This document shows, in pieces, positions 1 to 11,251 of a DNA stretch of 64,000 nt. Positions within the stretch are counted from its first letter, which is position 1. Every line of letters begins with the position of its first letter. Made by a program: the position numbers and the translations under genes. Under the pieces are notes generated by a model, which saw nothing but the letters and a program-made list of their open reading frames with translations, made no database searches and was not told where the DNA came from. The stretch is from Gracilaria domingensis (taxonomy: Eukaryota; Rhodophyta; Florideophyceae; Gracilariales; Gracilariaceae), in contig VCMS01000259.1 in assembly GCA_022539475.1 (NCBI GenBank), positions 63,688-127,687 on the forward strand, in the 5' to 3' direction.

Positions 1-420
1 AGCGCCCTTCCCAACAGGAAATATGGGCGGGCCGGACCCTACGGTTGACTAGTGGTGCTTCAACCCGGCTACTTAACAGGGTATAAGTGTCAGTAATAAC
101 TTATGAGATAAAAAGTAAAACCAATAGTGGATCTTCTGCTTCACCCCTCCCTTCTATGGGATTTTCATCACTTCCTGATCTTCCTCTTCATCTCCTATTC
201 TAAGACTCCTAGCTTCTTCTTCTTCATTTCTTCCTTCGTCACTCGTAAGAGTATTTTCCTTCATCACTCATAAGAGTCATTGTAACCGTAAGTCCGTAAT
301 GTTGGTAAACCGTAAACCGGTGATTATAACTTCTAATCCTCTTTAGTCGAGACTGTACCTGCGAGACCCATGCTTGGGTTCCTCACGAATCCTCCAGCGC
401 AGCAGTACGTTAGCTGCGCG
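1..420. other. Non-coding spacer downstream of element A pol
   Basis: Pyrimidine-rich on the plus strand (purine-rich in element sense), with repeated short hairpins such as ACTCGTAAGAGT (241-252) and ACTCATAAGAGT (266-277). It matches in position and character the 36119-36593 spacer of element B. No ORF is supported. Confidence 0.4.
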
Positions 421-753
421 TCAGCCTACCTGGGCGTTACCAAGTGTTTCAGGGAGAGCCGTGCGTGTCCTGCGGTGATAGGAAAGAACTTTAGACCTGG
501 GTAGGTGTTCGATGGGTTCCTGCGTGTCCTCTTCAGGAGCGTAACCATACCACAGAACCCGGTACAGTAGTATCCCGTCGGGAGTATAAGTGTGACTCAC
601 GATACGGTCCACAACAAACTCCTGTGAGTAAGTACCGGTCTCCTGGGTGTTCTGAGACTTCCCCTCCGTGGGAGTACAAGGTAGATGTCCCAACGGTGGG
701 TTAGGCCGGCGAAGAGGCTTCAAACCTTCACCCTCAGCGGGTTGCAGTAGCAC
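421..753 (-). pseudogene. Chromodomain end of element A pol
   Basis: The last about 75 residues form a chromodomain (EFVVDRI..., then YRVLWYGY, then EPIEHL). In chromoviruses this module steers integration toward particular chromatin. It aligns closely with the C terminus of element B pol, including the RTALP ending. The Trp usually found before EP is Gln here, so the aromatic cage is incomplete, as in group II chromodomains. It is no longer in frame with the main pol ORF. About 840 bp (754-1593) of frameshifted linker separates them, where pieces of the Ser/Pro-rich pol tail can be read in other frames. Confidence 0.75.
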
Positions 754-1593
754 TCTACCTGTCGTGTCGGGTTAGTCCTAACTTCGTGTTTTGGCGGCCG
801 AATTCTAACCAGTGGGTTCCTTGCAACGCCTGAGGCGGTCGTAATACTACAGGCCCTTCAGGGTGTTCCTGAGTGGTCAAACCAGGCAACGGTTGCATCT
901 TCTTCTCCTCCTCCATTCCGTTTCCATGGGAGAACGCGCGCGGCGGTGAACATTGCACTCTGCACTCCCTGAGCAGGGGGGAGGCGGAACGCCCAAGATC
1001 GGGGTACGCCATTGGTTGGCGGCGGTGGTGCGCGCGTGGCGCGTGCCACGGGGCACCAGTAGTGGTGAGCTTTTTCGCAACGGTCGCCGACGCGCCGGTA
1101 GCTCATATTGCTCCCTTCGGGCGGCGGCGGCGCGCGGGCTCTCCAAAAATTTGGATATTTTCCGCATGTGCGGGTTCCTTGCGCCACCCATGCTTCTGGG
1201 TGTAATGTCGCAAGCGCGAGCTCGCGACGGTCAACCCGAGTGGGTACCATACTTAGCGTTCCCTCATGGGAGGTGTACTCCCCACACGTCCTGTGTTCTG
1301 ATTCTTCCTACTTCATCACCCGAGAAGGGGTTACTGCGACACCTCGCCGTCGTTCTCGGCTTGCTCGTAGCTACCCAAAGAGTCTGCAGAGATCTGCTTT
1401 TGAGGTGTGCGAGCTCGAAGCGAGCGTTGTGTACGCGCCTGCGAGCCGGGCTTCTTGAGCGGCCTCCGTGACGGGGTATCTCTGTTCTTCTCGGTTGTCT
1501 CCCGTGCTGGGAGTTCTCTAGCATTACTGAAGTGCTCCTGACCGTTCTCGGTGTTCATAGATTGCGTCCCTACGGCGGGAGTGCCGGTCGCGG

Positions 1594-4500
1594 TCAGTGG
1601 CGACTTCTCACCAACAGTGGTGGCTCCAAGTTGTGGAGAATGCAGCAACGCCGATGAAACCAAAGAGGTGTTACCAGCGGTACCAGCAGCGCCTCCCCCT
1701 CCTTAGGCGTTGGCGCCTGGGGTGATGATACCACGTCGGGTGGGGGGGTGACGATTTGAACTCGTAGTGAGTCTGCGGACTGGGCCTGAGAGAGGCAGTC
1801 TGACCCAGTGGGTACAGTGTTCCATATGTACGGTTGTTCGGATAAACCGCGTTCCGGGTGAGGAAGTACCGCCGGACGCGATACTTCCGAAGGTTGATCA
1901 CCTGCAGAGGTTGCCGCAACAGGCGGAAAGGCCTGTGTAGGCATGGGGGCTTTGCTGACGCGATCGCGTGATACCCGTTCGTGGGCACCGTCGATGTCCA
2001 AGACAACGGTGTCTGGCGTGAGAGGTACCACCCGGTAGGGTCCGCTTGCAATGGGAGACAGTTTGTGCCGACGCTCCTTTTCAGGATTGTAGTACTCCTT
2101 TCGGAAGAACACAAAGTCGTTCTCCGGCAATTGGGGTAAAGGTTTGCGGACCCGTTGGTCGAAGTTACGCTTGAATGTAGCCTGGGCTTTATCCATCGCC
2201 ATCTGGGCTTTCGGCACCATCTTGGTGCGCCAATTTTTCCACGCGTCGCGGTACTGCGCCGGGGATGGATAACTCGCAAGAGTAGGTTGGGGTTCAATAG
2301 CAACCGGTGGCCGTGGCCGTGAGAGCACCAGTTCAAAGGGTGAGAGCGAGGTTACACGATGCACCTGGGTGTTGTACGCATACGTTACTGCGTCAGTATA
2401 AAGATCCCATTCCTTGGGGTGATCTGCCACATAGGAACGGAGTGCATTAAGCATTGTACGGTTAAACCGTTCTACCTGCCCATTACACTGGGGGTGATAG
2501 GTGGTTGTGAACAAGTTCCTGACATCTAGGATTCTGCATACATCTTGGAAGAACTTCGATGTGAATTGAGATCCGTTGTCGGAGAGTACGTTGACAGGCG
2601 GGCCATAAACGAACACCCAGTGGGTTACGAATGCTTGCGCAATAACCGCAGCGGAGATTCGCTTAAGGGGTACAGTCCTGACCAATTTGGAGAAGCGATC
2701 CGTGATCACCAAGAGGTACCGGTTTCCTCTGGGAGTGCGAATTAACTCGCCCAAGATGTCGATAGCGACAAATTCCAACGGGCTTCTCGCAGGGAACAAG
2801 GTCAACTCTTTTGAGTACTTCCAAAGTCGGACATCATTCTTGGCACATTTCACGCATGAGCGTCTAATGGCATAGCAGTCAAACGCCATAGCGGGCCAAT
2901 AAAAGTGTCGTCTCAATGTGAGATACAGTTTGCGACCCCCAGGGTGTGCGCCGACCTTAACGTAATGTGAAAGGTGTAGTACTCGACGTTGTAGCGAGTG
3001 TGGCACCACGATCTGTGGGTTGCGTTCTACCATTCGTACCAGGTAGCCTTGGTCGTTCACCACGAAGGGTATGCGGTGTCCACCATTCAGGCGGGAATGC
3101 ACTTGCGTACAGAACTTATCTAAGTGTTGTTCCCGCACTAATTCCTCAGGAGTAATAGGTTCAAAGGAACCCACGGTGGGTTCACTTCCTTCAGCTTCGA
3201 GAATATCGTCGCAAATATCATCCAATGGGATTCCTGACTCCTCATCTGCGACTTCTGCTAAGAAGCAGGGTATGTCCAAATCATCGGAGGGTTCTGCTTC
3301 GGCAGCAGTTCCCAGACGGGAGAGTGCATCCGCTTGTTGCTTGAGCTTTCCTTTCTTGTAGCGTACTTCGAAATCAAATTCCGACAATCGGAGTCTCCAC
3401 CTCATGAGGCGCCCTGAGGGCTCAGAAATTTCCATGAGCCAGCGTAAGCAGGAGTGGTCCGTATGTACCACAAAATGGGTGCCCATTAAGTAGGGGCGTA
3501 GGGTAGACAATGCCCATACTACGGCGAGGCACTCTTTGTCAGAGACAGAATAGTTCCGCTCGTGCACATTGAGCGAGCGAGACCAGTACCCAATTGGGTG
3601 ACGGACACATTCGGTATCCGTCTGAAACAAGGCACACCTCACTTGGTTTGCACTGGCATCAGTGTCAAGTTCGTACGGTAACCTAGCGGTGGGGAGAGCC
3701 AAGATAGGCGGAGACGTTACGGCGTCATTCAGCTGCGTAAACGCTGACGCTTCTTTGTCACCGAAAGGTTCCAGTTGCACAGGTTGTCCTTTCGTTAGGA
3801 GTTTGTTGAGCAACGTGGCGATCTTCGCAAAGTTCGGAACAAATCTCCTGTACACATTGCACAATCCTAGGAAGGAGCGTAACTCCGTTTGAGTTGTAGG
3901 GTGTTCAGCTTCCTTCAAGGACTTGACGCGCACCTCGTTGATCGAGAGTTGACCTGGGCGGATTATGTGGCCGAAGTACTTGACATGGGAGAGATATTCT
4001 TCCATATTATTGGAGAAGATTTTGATATCGTCCAAATATACCAAACAGGTGCGCCACTTGAACGGTGACAACAGAATGTCTATCGCCCGTTGAAATGTGG
4101 CGGGGTCATTAGTTAGCCCAAATGGTATTCGCTTGAAGCGGTATAGCCCCTAATGGCAAACGAAGGCGGTCTTATCAAGATCTTCCTCCCTAATGGGAAC
4201 TTGCCAATACCCCCAGTTGGCAATGAAGGTCGTAAAGACCTTTGCACTCCCAAGTGAGTCAATATATTCATCCATTCGTGAGATTGGATAAACGTCCTTC
4301 ACCGTGACGGTGTTCAATCGACAGTAGTCCATACAGAACCTCCATGACCGGTCGGGTTTAGGCACAAGCACTACAGGTGACGCCCATGACGACTGTGCCG
4401 GCTCAATGACTCCTGCGCGCAGCATTTTCTCGACTTGAGATTTTTCCTCTTCACGAGCCTTCGGCCCAGCCCTATAAGGGTGTTGTGCAATCGGCCGAGT

Positions 4501-5768
4501 GTTCGGTCGTAGATCAATTCGATGTTCCGTGATCCCGATGGTCGCCAAGGAGCCATCCCAAATGGGAGTGAATTCACGCAACATGTGGCGCAATTTTTCT
4601 CAATGAAATTCTGGGACATGAGAAAAGTCCAATTTTTCCAACTCTTTAATAGGATCCGTCAATTCAGAGCCAGGTGGTGTGGCCTTCACCTCTGACGGGA
4701 TCGGATTAGTAACACCCGATAACTTGTCAGGGTTCGTGGGGTCACTTCTCATCGAAAAATGAGAAACATCAGCGGCGTTCTCCTCCTCCTTAGGGTGGGT
4801 CGTGCCAAGCACCTCCGAGACCGGTATTCTCGTTGGTACAATGGCAGTGGGGTGAGGTAAGATGGACCCAATAATTTGGTTCTTCACCAGCCATTGGTCA
4901 GAATGGCCAAAGTTGGCGATTAGCACCTTAAAGGGTTCATCTGGATTGATAGTAACGATTCCGTTAGCAACCGCAAGTTGTTTCTCGGCAAAGAGATTAG
5001 ACAGGGGTTGCACGATGTGCAACCCCACCTGTTTGGAAGAGACCGGCACCCATACGTGGGATTCCGATGGTATCCGAACGGACTGAGCGATTCTAAGTTT
5101 CGTTGAGACCGGTTTCGGTGTCGGCGCCTCTTGAGCGACAGGCAAGGGGACACGCTTACGCCAAGCGTTCTGCAATGTCTTCCGCACTATCGGAACCGAC
5201 GAGCCATCAACCATTTCTACGGTTCGGGCCCTGGGGCGTATAGCTTCCACGAAGCGATCACAAAAATCACAACCCAGAATAACGGGTGCTGCAAGTGCCT
5301 TGCAGACAACGAAATCCAACTGCACCAAGTACGTTCCAAGTCTCACCAAGAGAGATAGGTGGCCCACTGTGCGTATAGGGCGGTTATTCGCGTCGGCGAT
5401 ACCCAAATTTGGACCGTAGCGAATGTGTTCTCGAAGTGCGGGCGGTATCAACGCGGTGTGGATCAGATTGGGCGCAGCCCCTGTATCCAAGACGGATAAT
5501 TGACGTACCATGTACTGGTTTGATAAGCCTAAGTCGGCGTATACTTTGTAATTCCGCTTAGCCATTATCATGAACCGGTCCGGGTTTCGCAAATTGCCGG
5601 AGCGAAACCACGTTCGATGCAACACTCCAAGGAGTTTCGAGTCAGCATCTGTATCAGCAACTCTCCTGGATAGGATTCGAATTGCCGGGGAGCGAAGCGG
5701 TGACGCCTCCGACGTCCTCTGCTTTGGCTCAGAAGACGCCCCCCCCGTAGGGGAGACTCCCAAATCTA
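1594..5768 (-). pseudogene. pol: Element A pol: protease, RT, RNase H, integrase
   Basis: Pol follows gag in the -1 frame. An aspartic protease comes first (VLDTGAAPNLI, catalytic DTGA intact). The RT follows, with its YLDD catalytic motif preserved. The RNase H keeps DTDAS, KECLAVVWAL and HTDHS. The integrase has an HHCC zinc finger and an intact D, D, E (AIDILGE, SDNGSQF, VERFNRT). Two nonsense codons in the same frame break it: TGA at 4600-4602, just before the RT, and TAG at 4150-4152, inside the RT fingers. Element B reads through both positions. Beyond about 1660 the frame slips and ends at 1594. All catalytic residues survive, so the inactivation looks recent. Confidence 0.88.
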
Positions 5769-7877
5769 GTTTTTCGGGGCAGGCTCGACGGCCGGTTGCG
5801 GTTCATTCCCACCTCGGGGCTCCAAAGGAACCTCCTTCGCCAGTGTCGCGTCCTTTAACCCATGATTGGGGTGTGCGCCTGCAGCGGGTCGAGGCTGCTG
5901 TTGCCGTCCATACTTGGCCTTGGCATCCTCATATGTGGCAGATGGCACACGTTCCCGTTCTTCCGGGGTCAAAGACTCGTACTGTACGATTACTTTCGGC
6001 ATCTCCCTCAAGGGAAACGAGCACTGAGGTGAAATATGCCCGTGTTGGTAACACACGTGACATATCAGCGACACCGATCTGTCCAGCGAGCGCGACGCCG
6101 CCGGTCGTTGAAGTCGAGTATCCCGCCAGCCTGGGCGTGCAAACCGAGTGTGGTTGGTGGCATAGGCCAGTGATGGCGCAGGAACCTTAGAGTTCCCCAT
6201 GTACCCCACACGGTCCGTATCCATTGTTTCCCCTGTAGTGCTTGAGGGTAACCCCGAAGTTCCTACAGAAATAGGATTTGCTGCAAATTGGACCTGATCA
6301 TAATCCACAGGTGGACGGTTATCCTGTAACAGGGAGAGAGATGAGTCAGATCCTTCAGACAGGAGGGCCTTCGTGGGCCTGTGTGTTGGCTTCCGTCTCG
6401 CTCGGAAAGTATCTCCCTCAGTCTGGGCGTAGTGAACCAGTTCCAAGTAGAAGATCTTCCTGTTCTGCTCCCGATAACAGGATACTAGTGCCCGGATGGC
6501 GGGGTCCAACCCTTCCACGAACATTGTGCACCTCTCAGCTGAGGAATAAACATTACCGCAACGGTGAAACGCTTTGTTCAAGCGCGTTGAATAACTCGTT
6601 TCTGTTTCCCCCGAATTCTGCTTTATCGCCCGTAGGGCCAGAATAGCGTCTGGGATCGCATTGCCACTGGCATACGACCTCAATAGGTAATGAACGGCTT
6701 CGGGCCAACACGTGACACCGTCTTCAGAGGCTCTTGCCGATCCACGCACGGAGTGAAATTGGTCTTCTGCCATCCCCTTGAGGAAATATGGGAGGGCCAC
6801 GTACGCCTGTGCTTCACTCATACAGAGTATGTTCGCTTCCTGAACGAAGCGTGCAAGGAAATTCACCACCATAATTGGGTCGTCAGCACTGAACTCTTTC
6901 TTCTGTAGAGTAATCTGCATTCGGCGGATGTAATCTTTCACTCGCCTCGTGCCGTAGGCATTTCTTTCGCCTGAGGCGTTCTGTAACCGATAATAACGGT
7001 ATGAAAGCAGTTTCCGGTACAACGGATTCGATGGTTTTAACTCCCTGAGTCCCTTGTGTCTCTTCCCCTTAGCACGGGAGCGGATAGCCCCCTGGGTGAC
7101 ATAGGTCGCTTTAGAGCGCGTTGCTCGAGACCGACGTCGGTGGCTACCTTCACTATTCGCCGAAGATGAAGAGGATGACGAGATACCCGACGATTGGGTG
7201 GAGGAGTCAGAATCTGACGAGTCCGAATATGCGTGAACCTCCCTTTTAGACTTCCTGGATTTGCGCTTCATTGAGCGGTGAGCAGAGCCTTCTGAGGCGA
7301 TTGGGTCATCTTTGGCCGCAGCCTCATCCATACGGATAGTAGCCTCTAGATTTTCCAAACGACTCCGTAAGCGAGTGGCGCTCACCCGGGTTTCTTCAAT
7401 GAAAGCAGCAAACTCCGCTGCAAACACAGCGGGTTCTCCAAGACACTCCAAAATTGAGTTCAAATCCTTACGCAGGAGTCGAATGTCTCCCGAGTAATCC
7501 CTAACAGGGGCATCGTCAAGATGACGGCGAAGTTCGGTTTGTTGTTTAAGAAGATCCACGAGGGAGATGTTGATGACACTCAATCGTGAGTCTAATAAGG
7601 TGTACTCACCCGAGTCCAGCGCCTCGGGGCGGGCTGCCTGCGAGGGCGTTTCCACCACCGGTGTAGGCTCCACAGGAGGAGGTTCCATGAGCGGTATCGG
7701 TACTCTAAAAAGCTTCTGCCGTACGGAAACGGCTGAGGGTGCATTCCGACCATTCGGATCGCGATCGATATCTCCCGTCTCGGGAACAGACCCACGGGAG
7801 CGCCGGACAGCAGGAGGTGCTGCTCCACTCCCTTGAACTGACCTGTTGCGAGAGTTTCCACGTGACGGGGGAGGCAT
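5766..7877 (-). CDS. gag: Element A gag (capsid/nucleocapsid)
   Basis: Structural protein of the retrotransposon particle, about 703 aa. The ORF is open back to 7979; the ATG at 7877 is preferred because the residues after it look like a natural Gag start and the extension is not shared with element B. Order: basic/Pro-rich N terminus, coiled-coil-like segment, Ser/Arg/Lys-rich tract, a retrotransposon capsid region (LLSYRYYRL, then AYVALPYFLKG, then NKAFHRCGNVYSS), and a C-terminal CCHC zinc knuckle (CHVCYQHGHISPQC). The capsid and knuckle blocks align closely with element B gag. No interruption is seen. Confidence 0.85.
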   Translation of the reverse strand: MPPPSRGNSRNRSVQGSGAAPPAVRRSRGSVPETGDIDRDPNGRNAPSAVSVRQKLFRVPIPLMEPPPVEPTPVVETPSQAARPEALDSGEYTLLDSRLSVINISLVDLLKQQTELRRHLDDAPVRDYSGDIRLLRKDLNSILECLGEPAVFAAEFAAFIEETRVSATRLRSRLENLEATIRMDEAAAKDDPIASEGSAHRSMKRKSRKSKREVHAYSDSSDSDSSTQSSGISSSSSSSANSEGSHRRRSRATRSKATYVTQGAIRSRAKGKRHKGLRELKPSNPLYRKLLSYRYYRLQNASGERNAYGTRRVKDYIRRMQITLQKKEFSADDPIMVVNFLARFVQEANILCMSEAQAYVALPYFLKGMAEDQFHSVRGSARASEDGVTCWPEAVHYLLRSYASGNAIPDAILALRAIKQNSGETETSYSTRLNKAFHRCGNVYSSAERCTMFVEGLDPAIRALVSCYREQNRKIFYLELVHYAQTEGDTFRARRKPTHRPTKALLSEGSDSSLSLLQDNRPPVDYDQVQFAANPISVGTSGLPSSTTGETMDTDRVGYMGNSKVPAPSLAYATNHTRFARPGWRDTRLQRPAASRSLDRSVSLICHVCYQHGHISPQCSFPLREMPKVIVQYESLTPEERERVPSATYEDAKAKYGRQQQPRPAAGAHPNHGLKDATLAKEVPLEPRGGNEPQPAVEPAPKN
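5769..5775 (-). promoter_or_regulatory. Putative -1 frameshift heptamer, element A gag/pol
   Basis: On the minus strand the gag ORF ends G-AAA-AAC-TAG. G AAA AAC fits the X XXY YYZ slippery class and the gag stop follows at once. Pol is open in the -1 frame from this point. A short CCCC-TAC-GGGG hairpin can form about 15 nt downstream. Element B has a different heptamer at the same place. Confidence 0.6.
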
Positions 7878-8042
7878 TCTGCAGATATGCGTCCCACGTA
7901 CCGGGAGGTTACCAAAAACAACCGAACACTTCCGGAATGCGGAGTAACGGTTAGACCTACACGATAAGGGTCCTTCCAACCACCACGGTGGGTACTTCCA
8001 CTTCTAAACCAACCTGAAAAGGTGATCGTCCCGAGATTCGAC

Positions 8043-8060
8043 TTCTAAGTCGGGAGACCA
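8043..8060 (-). other. Primer-binding site, element A
   Basis: Two bases inside the 5' LTR end, the minus strand reads TGGTCTCCCGACTTAGAA. The TGG complements a tRNA CCA end. Elements B and C have near-identical sequence at the same distance from their LTRs. The first bases imply a primer tRNA with C1:G72 and A73, as in eukaryotic tRNA-Tyr, but the tRNA is not identified. Confidence 0.6.
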
Positions 8061-8062
8061 CT

Positions 8063-9047
8063 TGTGGCGCAAACCCAGGACGGGTGAAACACGCACAGGG
8101 TGTCCGAAGTCCTGCTCCCTAGGGGATGGTAACTCGGTGGAGGAGCCTCTGTTGACACCGGGGACCTGGGTGTAAGACCAGTAGTGTACTGAGGATAATC
8201 TACAGAGGTGAATGCAGAAAGTCTAATATCAAGAGAATCGCCAGCCAAGGACGGTGTAGAACCGGGGAATACCCGAAAAAAGGATGAGCCAGACACTCCG
8301 GAAGGAGGCGTAGCCCAAGAAACAAGGGAAAAAGAGATACGTCCACAGAGGAGAGGCGGGCCGTGCACACGCAGGCAACAGGCCCGATGGCGGGGAAAAA
8401 GAGCAAGAAGCAACCCAATACTGGGGCGGAGATCTGTCCTGCAATCAGGAATTAATAGAAATAGTAGACGTCAATACCACACGGTATACACAGATTCCTT
8501 AGGCGTCCCAAGGAGAGTACGCATACTTATACCTCTTGAGGTGACCCTCCGGGCGAAGTAGTACACCGGCAAGGGCAGTAGCGCCTAGAGCCCACACTCA
8601 AGATGAGTCTCAAGTGCCCTCTGATCCGAGTGGCAGTTCTCGAAGGAGAGGCTTGGTTACTTTACCATCATGTGGTGTTCAGCCCCCCCTGCACCTCTAA
8701 GTACCCCAGGTAGAGGGCCGGTTGACCGATCACAATAGTGTACACCCGTACGGGTGGTACACGTGCGCAACCCCACTGTCAGGGTGCAGAAAATAAAGAC
8801 AAACTAAAATATTCCCCAAAATGCTCCACTTGTGCACTAGCCATCCAACTCCACGTGTTCACGCCCGAACAGGGCCCTTGGCACATCCACGCCCCTCTAC
8901 GGGTGCTAATTAAGATTAAAATAACCAACGGTTGAAGACTCCCATAGGGGATGCACCTCATAATGTCAAGTGCCACGTGCACGGGCGCATCGCTCATGTA
9001 TGAAGAGCTTCTTCGTCAAACACCCTCAGAATCGGGTTTGCTCCACA
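8063..9047 (-). repeat. 5' LTR of element A
   Basis: The inner edge is fixed by the primer-binding site. The outer edge is inferred from terminal inverted repeats: plus-strand start TGTGGCGCAAACCC and reverse-complement end TGTGGAGCAAACCC match at 13 of 14 positions and begin with TG as LTRs do. The inner part shares the GGGTGTAAGACC motif and general layout with the LTRs of element B. Length 985 bp. The mate LTR is outside the window. Confidence 0.7.
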
Positions 9048-10974
9048 ATACCCACACCAGAGGCAGGATCAGTGTCGTAGTACCTGCCAACCCACAACAG
9101 CGTTTTCACCTGCAATAGTAGGCTAAGCCACATTGCGGTGATAAAGTAAAGAACCCAGGTTATATCTTGTTGTACACGTGTATGACGTGTTACACGTTTC
9201 ATTCTACTTGCAAATGTTTAAGCAAACATAAGTCAAGGTTTATTCTGATTGCTACGAGTGGTAGCATCGCTCCACAGTACTGACCTACCTGTTCAGAGTG
9301 ACGGCAGATCCTACAAACGTGTCCTGCGACAACAGGAAAAAGAAGTATGCCAAAGAGGACGAAAAGAAGTCTTCCAAAGCAGAGAAGCTCCAGGAAACCC
9401 GGAAGTCGAAACTGACCAATCAGAAGGTGACACTTTGTGCCAGAGATCGCCGTCTCCTGACATCGCCGTCGATCCGCAGAGGTCCAAGCAGAAGTCGCCA
9501 CGCGCCAAAAGCCCAGTCAATCAGCGTTCTCCAAGTGTAACCCCCGATTGCTCACTCCACGCGTCTCCCGAGCTCGGTGGAGAAGAACAGAAAGTCAATC
9601 AGGAAGCCGAAGACTAGCCTCGCTGGATCCTTGCTGAAGGCTAAGAGGGTTACTGGTTCTCCCGATGTCCTTCCTGCTCCGCTCTTCAGGAAGGCTGAGA
9701 GATTCGTCGGATTTACGTCATCGAAAACGACGAAAAAGGGGGGGCGGAAGAAGTGATTCAGTGCCAGGGTGACGCAGAGGAACGTGATGAAGTAACCGAG
9801 GCTCTCTCCAAGCAACAACGTCAAGGGATCTTGTTACTCGAAAGGGGTTATCGGACCCGATCATCCTCCAGATCCGCGCCAGAGCACTATCCAACTGAGA
9901 TTTACGAAGAAATTGTTGGCCAGGAGAATCGTTGCGTTTCGATTGGCCGAGGGGCCTTGGTTAGCGAGAACTTGTTCCTTCCGAAAAGGGACAAGGACCG
10001 TTGTGAATACTGTATTTTTTACAGAACACGGACGATCTCCTGGGACGACCATAACGGCTTCGCCTCTCACAGAAGGAAGGTACCTAGACAAAACAAGTTA
10101 AGGGAGAACTAGAAGAGGTTTCAGTAGACTTTCAGACGAGATGACTTGTGTAGTAAGGTCATATGACCAACGTCATTGAAAAAAAGTAAGTTTTGTTTCA
10201 CTTACATTTCCACGAGTGTGATTTTTTGAAGAAATTAAATCCCTCGAAAGTGCGCTTACATTTTATTGAAAGGAATCAATTTCATTTACCGCCACATGAT
10301 GATTCAATGGCATTGTATTTTGCTAGGGGTCGGAGCGGTCAAGGGATTCTACGCCGCCCGCGAACAAGTGCTATCTTCGCCGTGACATTACTTGTGTATT
10401 GTCCCACCTGCCAATTACAATACAAAGACGTATTTGCATACTGTCATCGTCAGAACACGCTAGAGCACAAAAGAAGGGTGTTCTGGTTCCGACAGTGCGT
10501 AGACGGGGTGAGGAAGAACTACGGTCAGCAGCGATTTTCTCTCATTGAGAAGTCTCTCAAAGAGACTTTGGAATCATTAGGAAAGACGTTTCACCGTCAC
10601 AGGTCTAAGAAGAATTAAGAATGTTGAAAGTAAGTAATGTAGTAAGTTAATGTGTAGTGTATAAGTCTGAAGTAAATTGAATGTTGAATTGGAAAAAAAT
10701 CGATTTTTGAATGAAGCTCTCCATTCCAACATTGCGTTAAAGCAACGTGGCACAACCAATCTGTACACGCTGTTAGTAGAGAGCCCCAGATGGGCTCGAC
10801 TCGGCGGAGATTGAAACACGCCACACCTGATAGGTCGGCCGCACCCAACGTCGTCTATAGTGCACAGTGAGCAAGTGGTAAATGTGCCTTCACCGGTGTG
10901 CGGCAGGCACGTACAACCCTCGAGGTCAGCAAAACTAATAAAGGACTGCTACAATTGCCAATTGGTGACTGTAA
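9048..10974. other. Unassigned interval between element A and Harbinger H1
   Basis: No recognised gene. 9250-10110 holds overlapping Lys/Ser/Arg-rich ORFs in several frames without a family resemblance, possibly decayed transposon coding sequence. A 141-codon ORF at 10193-10618 is listed separately. 10619-10974 shows nothing recognisable. Confidence 0.4.
10193..10618 (+). CDS. Unknown protein, 141 aa
   Basis: Not recognised. It has a His/Phe-rich N terminus, a possible zinc-binding cluster near residues 69-84 (CPTC...CH), and a basic C terminus (HRHRSKKN). AT content is higher than in the gene island and the surroundings are transposon remains, so it may be a fragment of a mobile element gene or chance. 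No homologous copy is visible elsewhere in the window. Confidence 0.25.
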   Translation: MFHLHFHECDFLKKLNPSKVRLHFIERNQFHLPPHDDSMALYFARGRSGQGILRRPRTSAIFAVTLLVYCPTCQLQYKDVFAYCHRQNTLEHKRRVFWFRQCVDGVRKNYGQQRFSLIEKSLKETLESLGKTFHRHRSKKN

Positions 10975-11251
10975 GGGCGTTTCTACACCAAACAAGTAGA
11001 CAATTCCAAAAGAAACACGGTGCGCTATCTCTTCTGCAGCCAAATTGTTGCCAATTGGCTGAGACAGAGCTTGGCGCCAATGTAGAAACGCAAACCACGA
11101 AAAGAAGAGACAAGCACCATTCTGGCGGAAAGAAGCAGCAGACAAACACCACAGTCCCTGTCTACATCGTTGCTTTCTCTATTGGAGGCCTTCAAGCCTC
11201 TCTATTGTTTGCAATCTACTGAGCACCGTCTGGGCTTGCTTGTGTAGACAA

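Larger units (their letters stand above)
1..9047 (-). mobile_element. Element A: Ty3/gypsy chromovirus, left part cut by window edge
   Basis: LTR retrotransposon read on the minus strand. The order from right to left is 5' LTR (8063-9047), primer-binding site, gag, pol (protease, reverse transcriptase, RNase H, integrase) and a C-terminal chromodomain. That domain order is diagnostic of Ty3/gypsy chromoviruses. The 3' LTR lies beyond the left edge of the window. Gag is open throughout. Pol carries two in-frame stops plus frameshifts near its C-terminal end, so this copy is not autonomous. Gag, protease and integrase are clearly homologous to element B at 33-46 kb. Confidence 0.9.

Noticed and set aside
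8043-8060. Half-tRNA (anticodon-arm) priming, because CGACTTCTAAGTCG resembles the tRNA-Arg(TCT) arm
   Set aside because: Loop size is wrong and the TGG next to the LTR fits ordinary CCA-end priming better.
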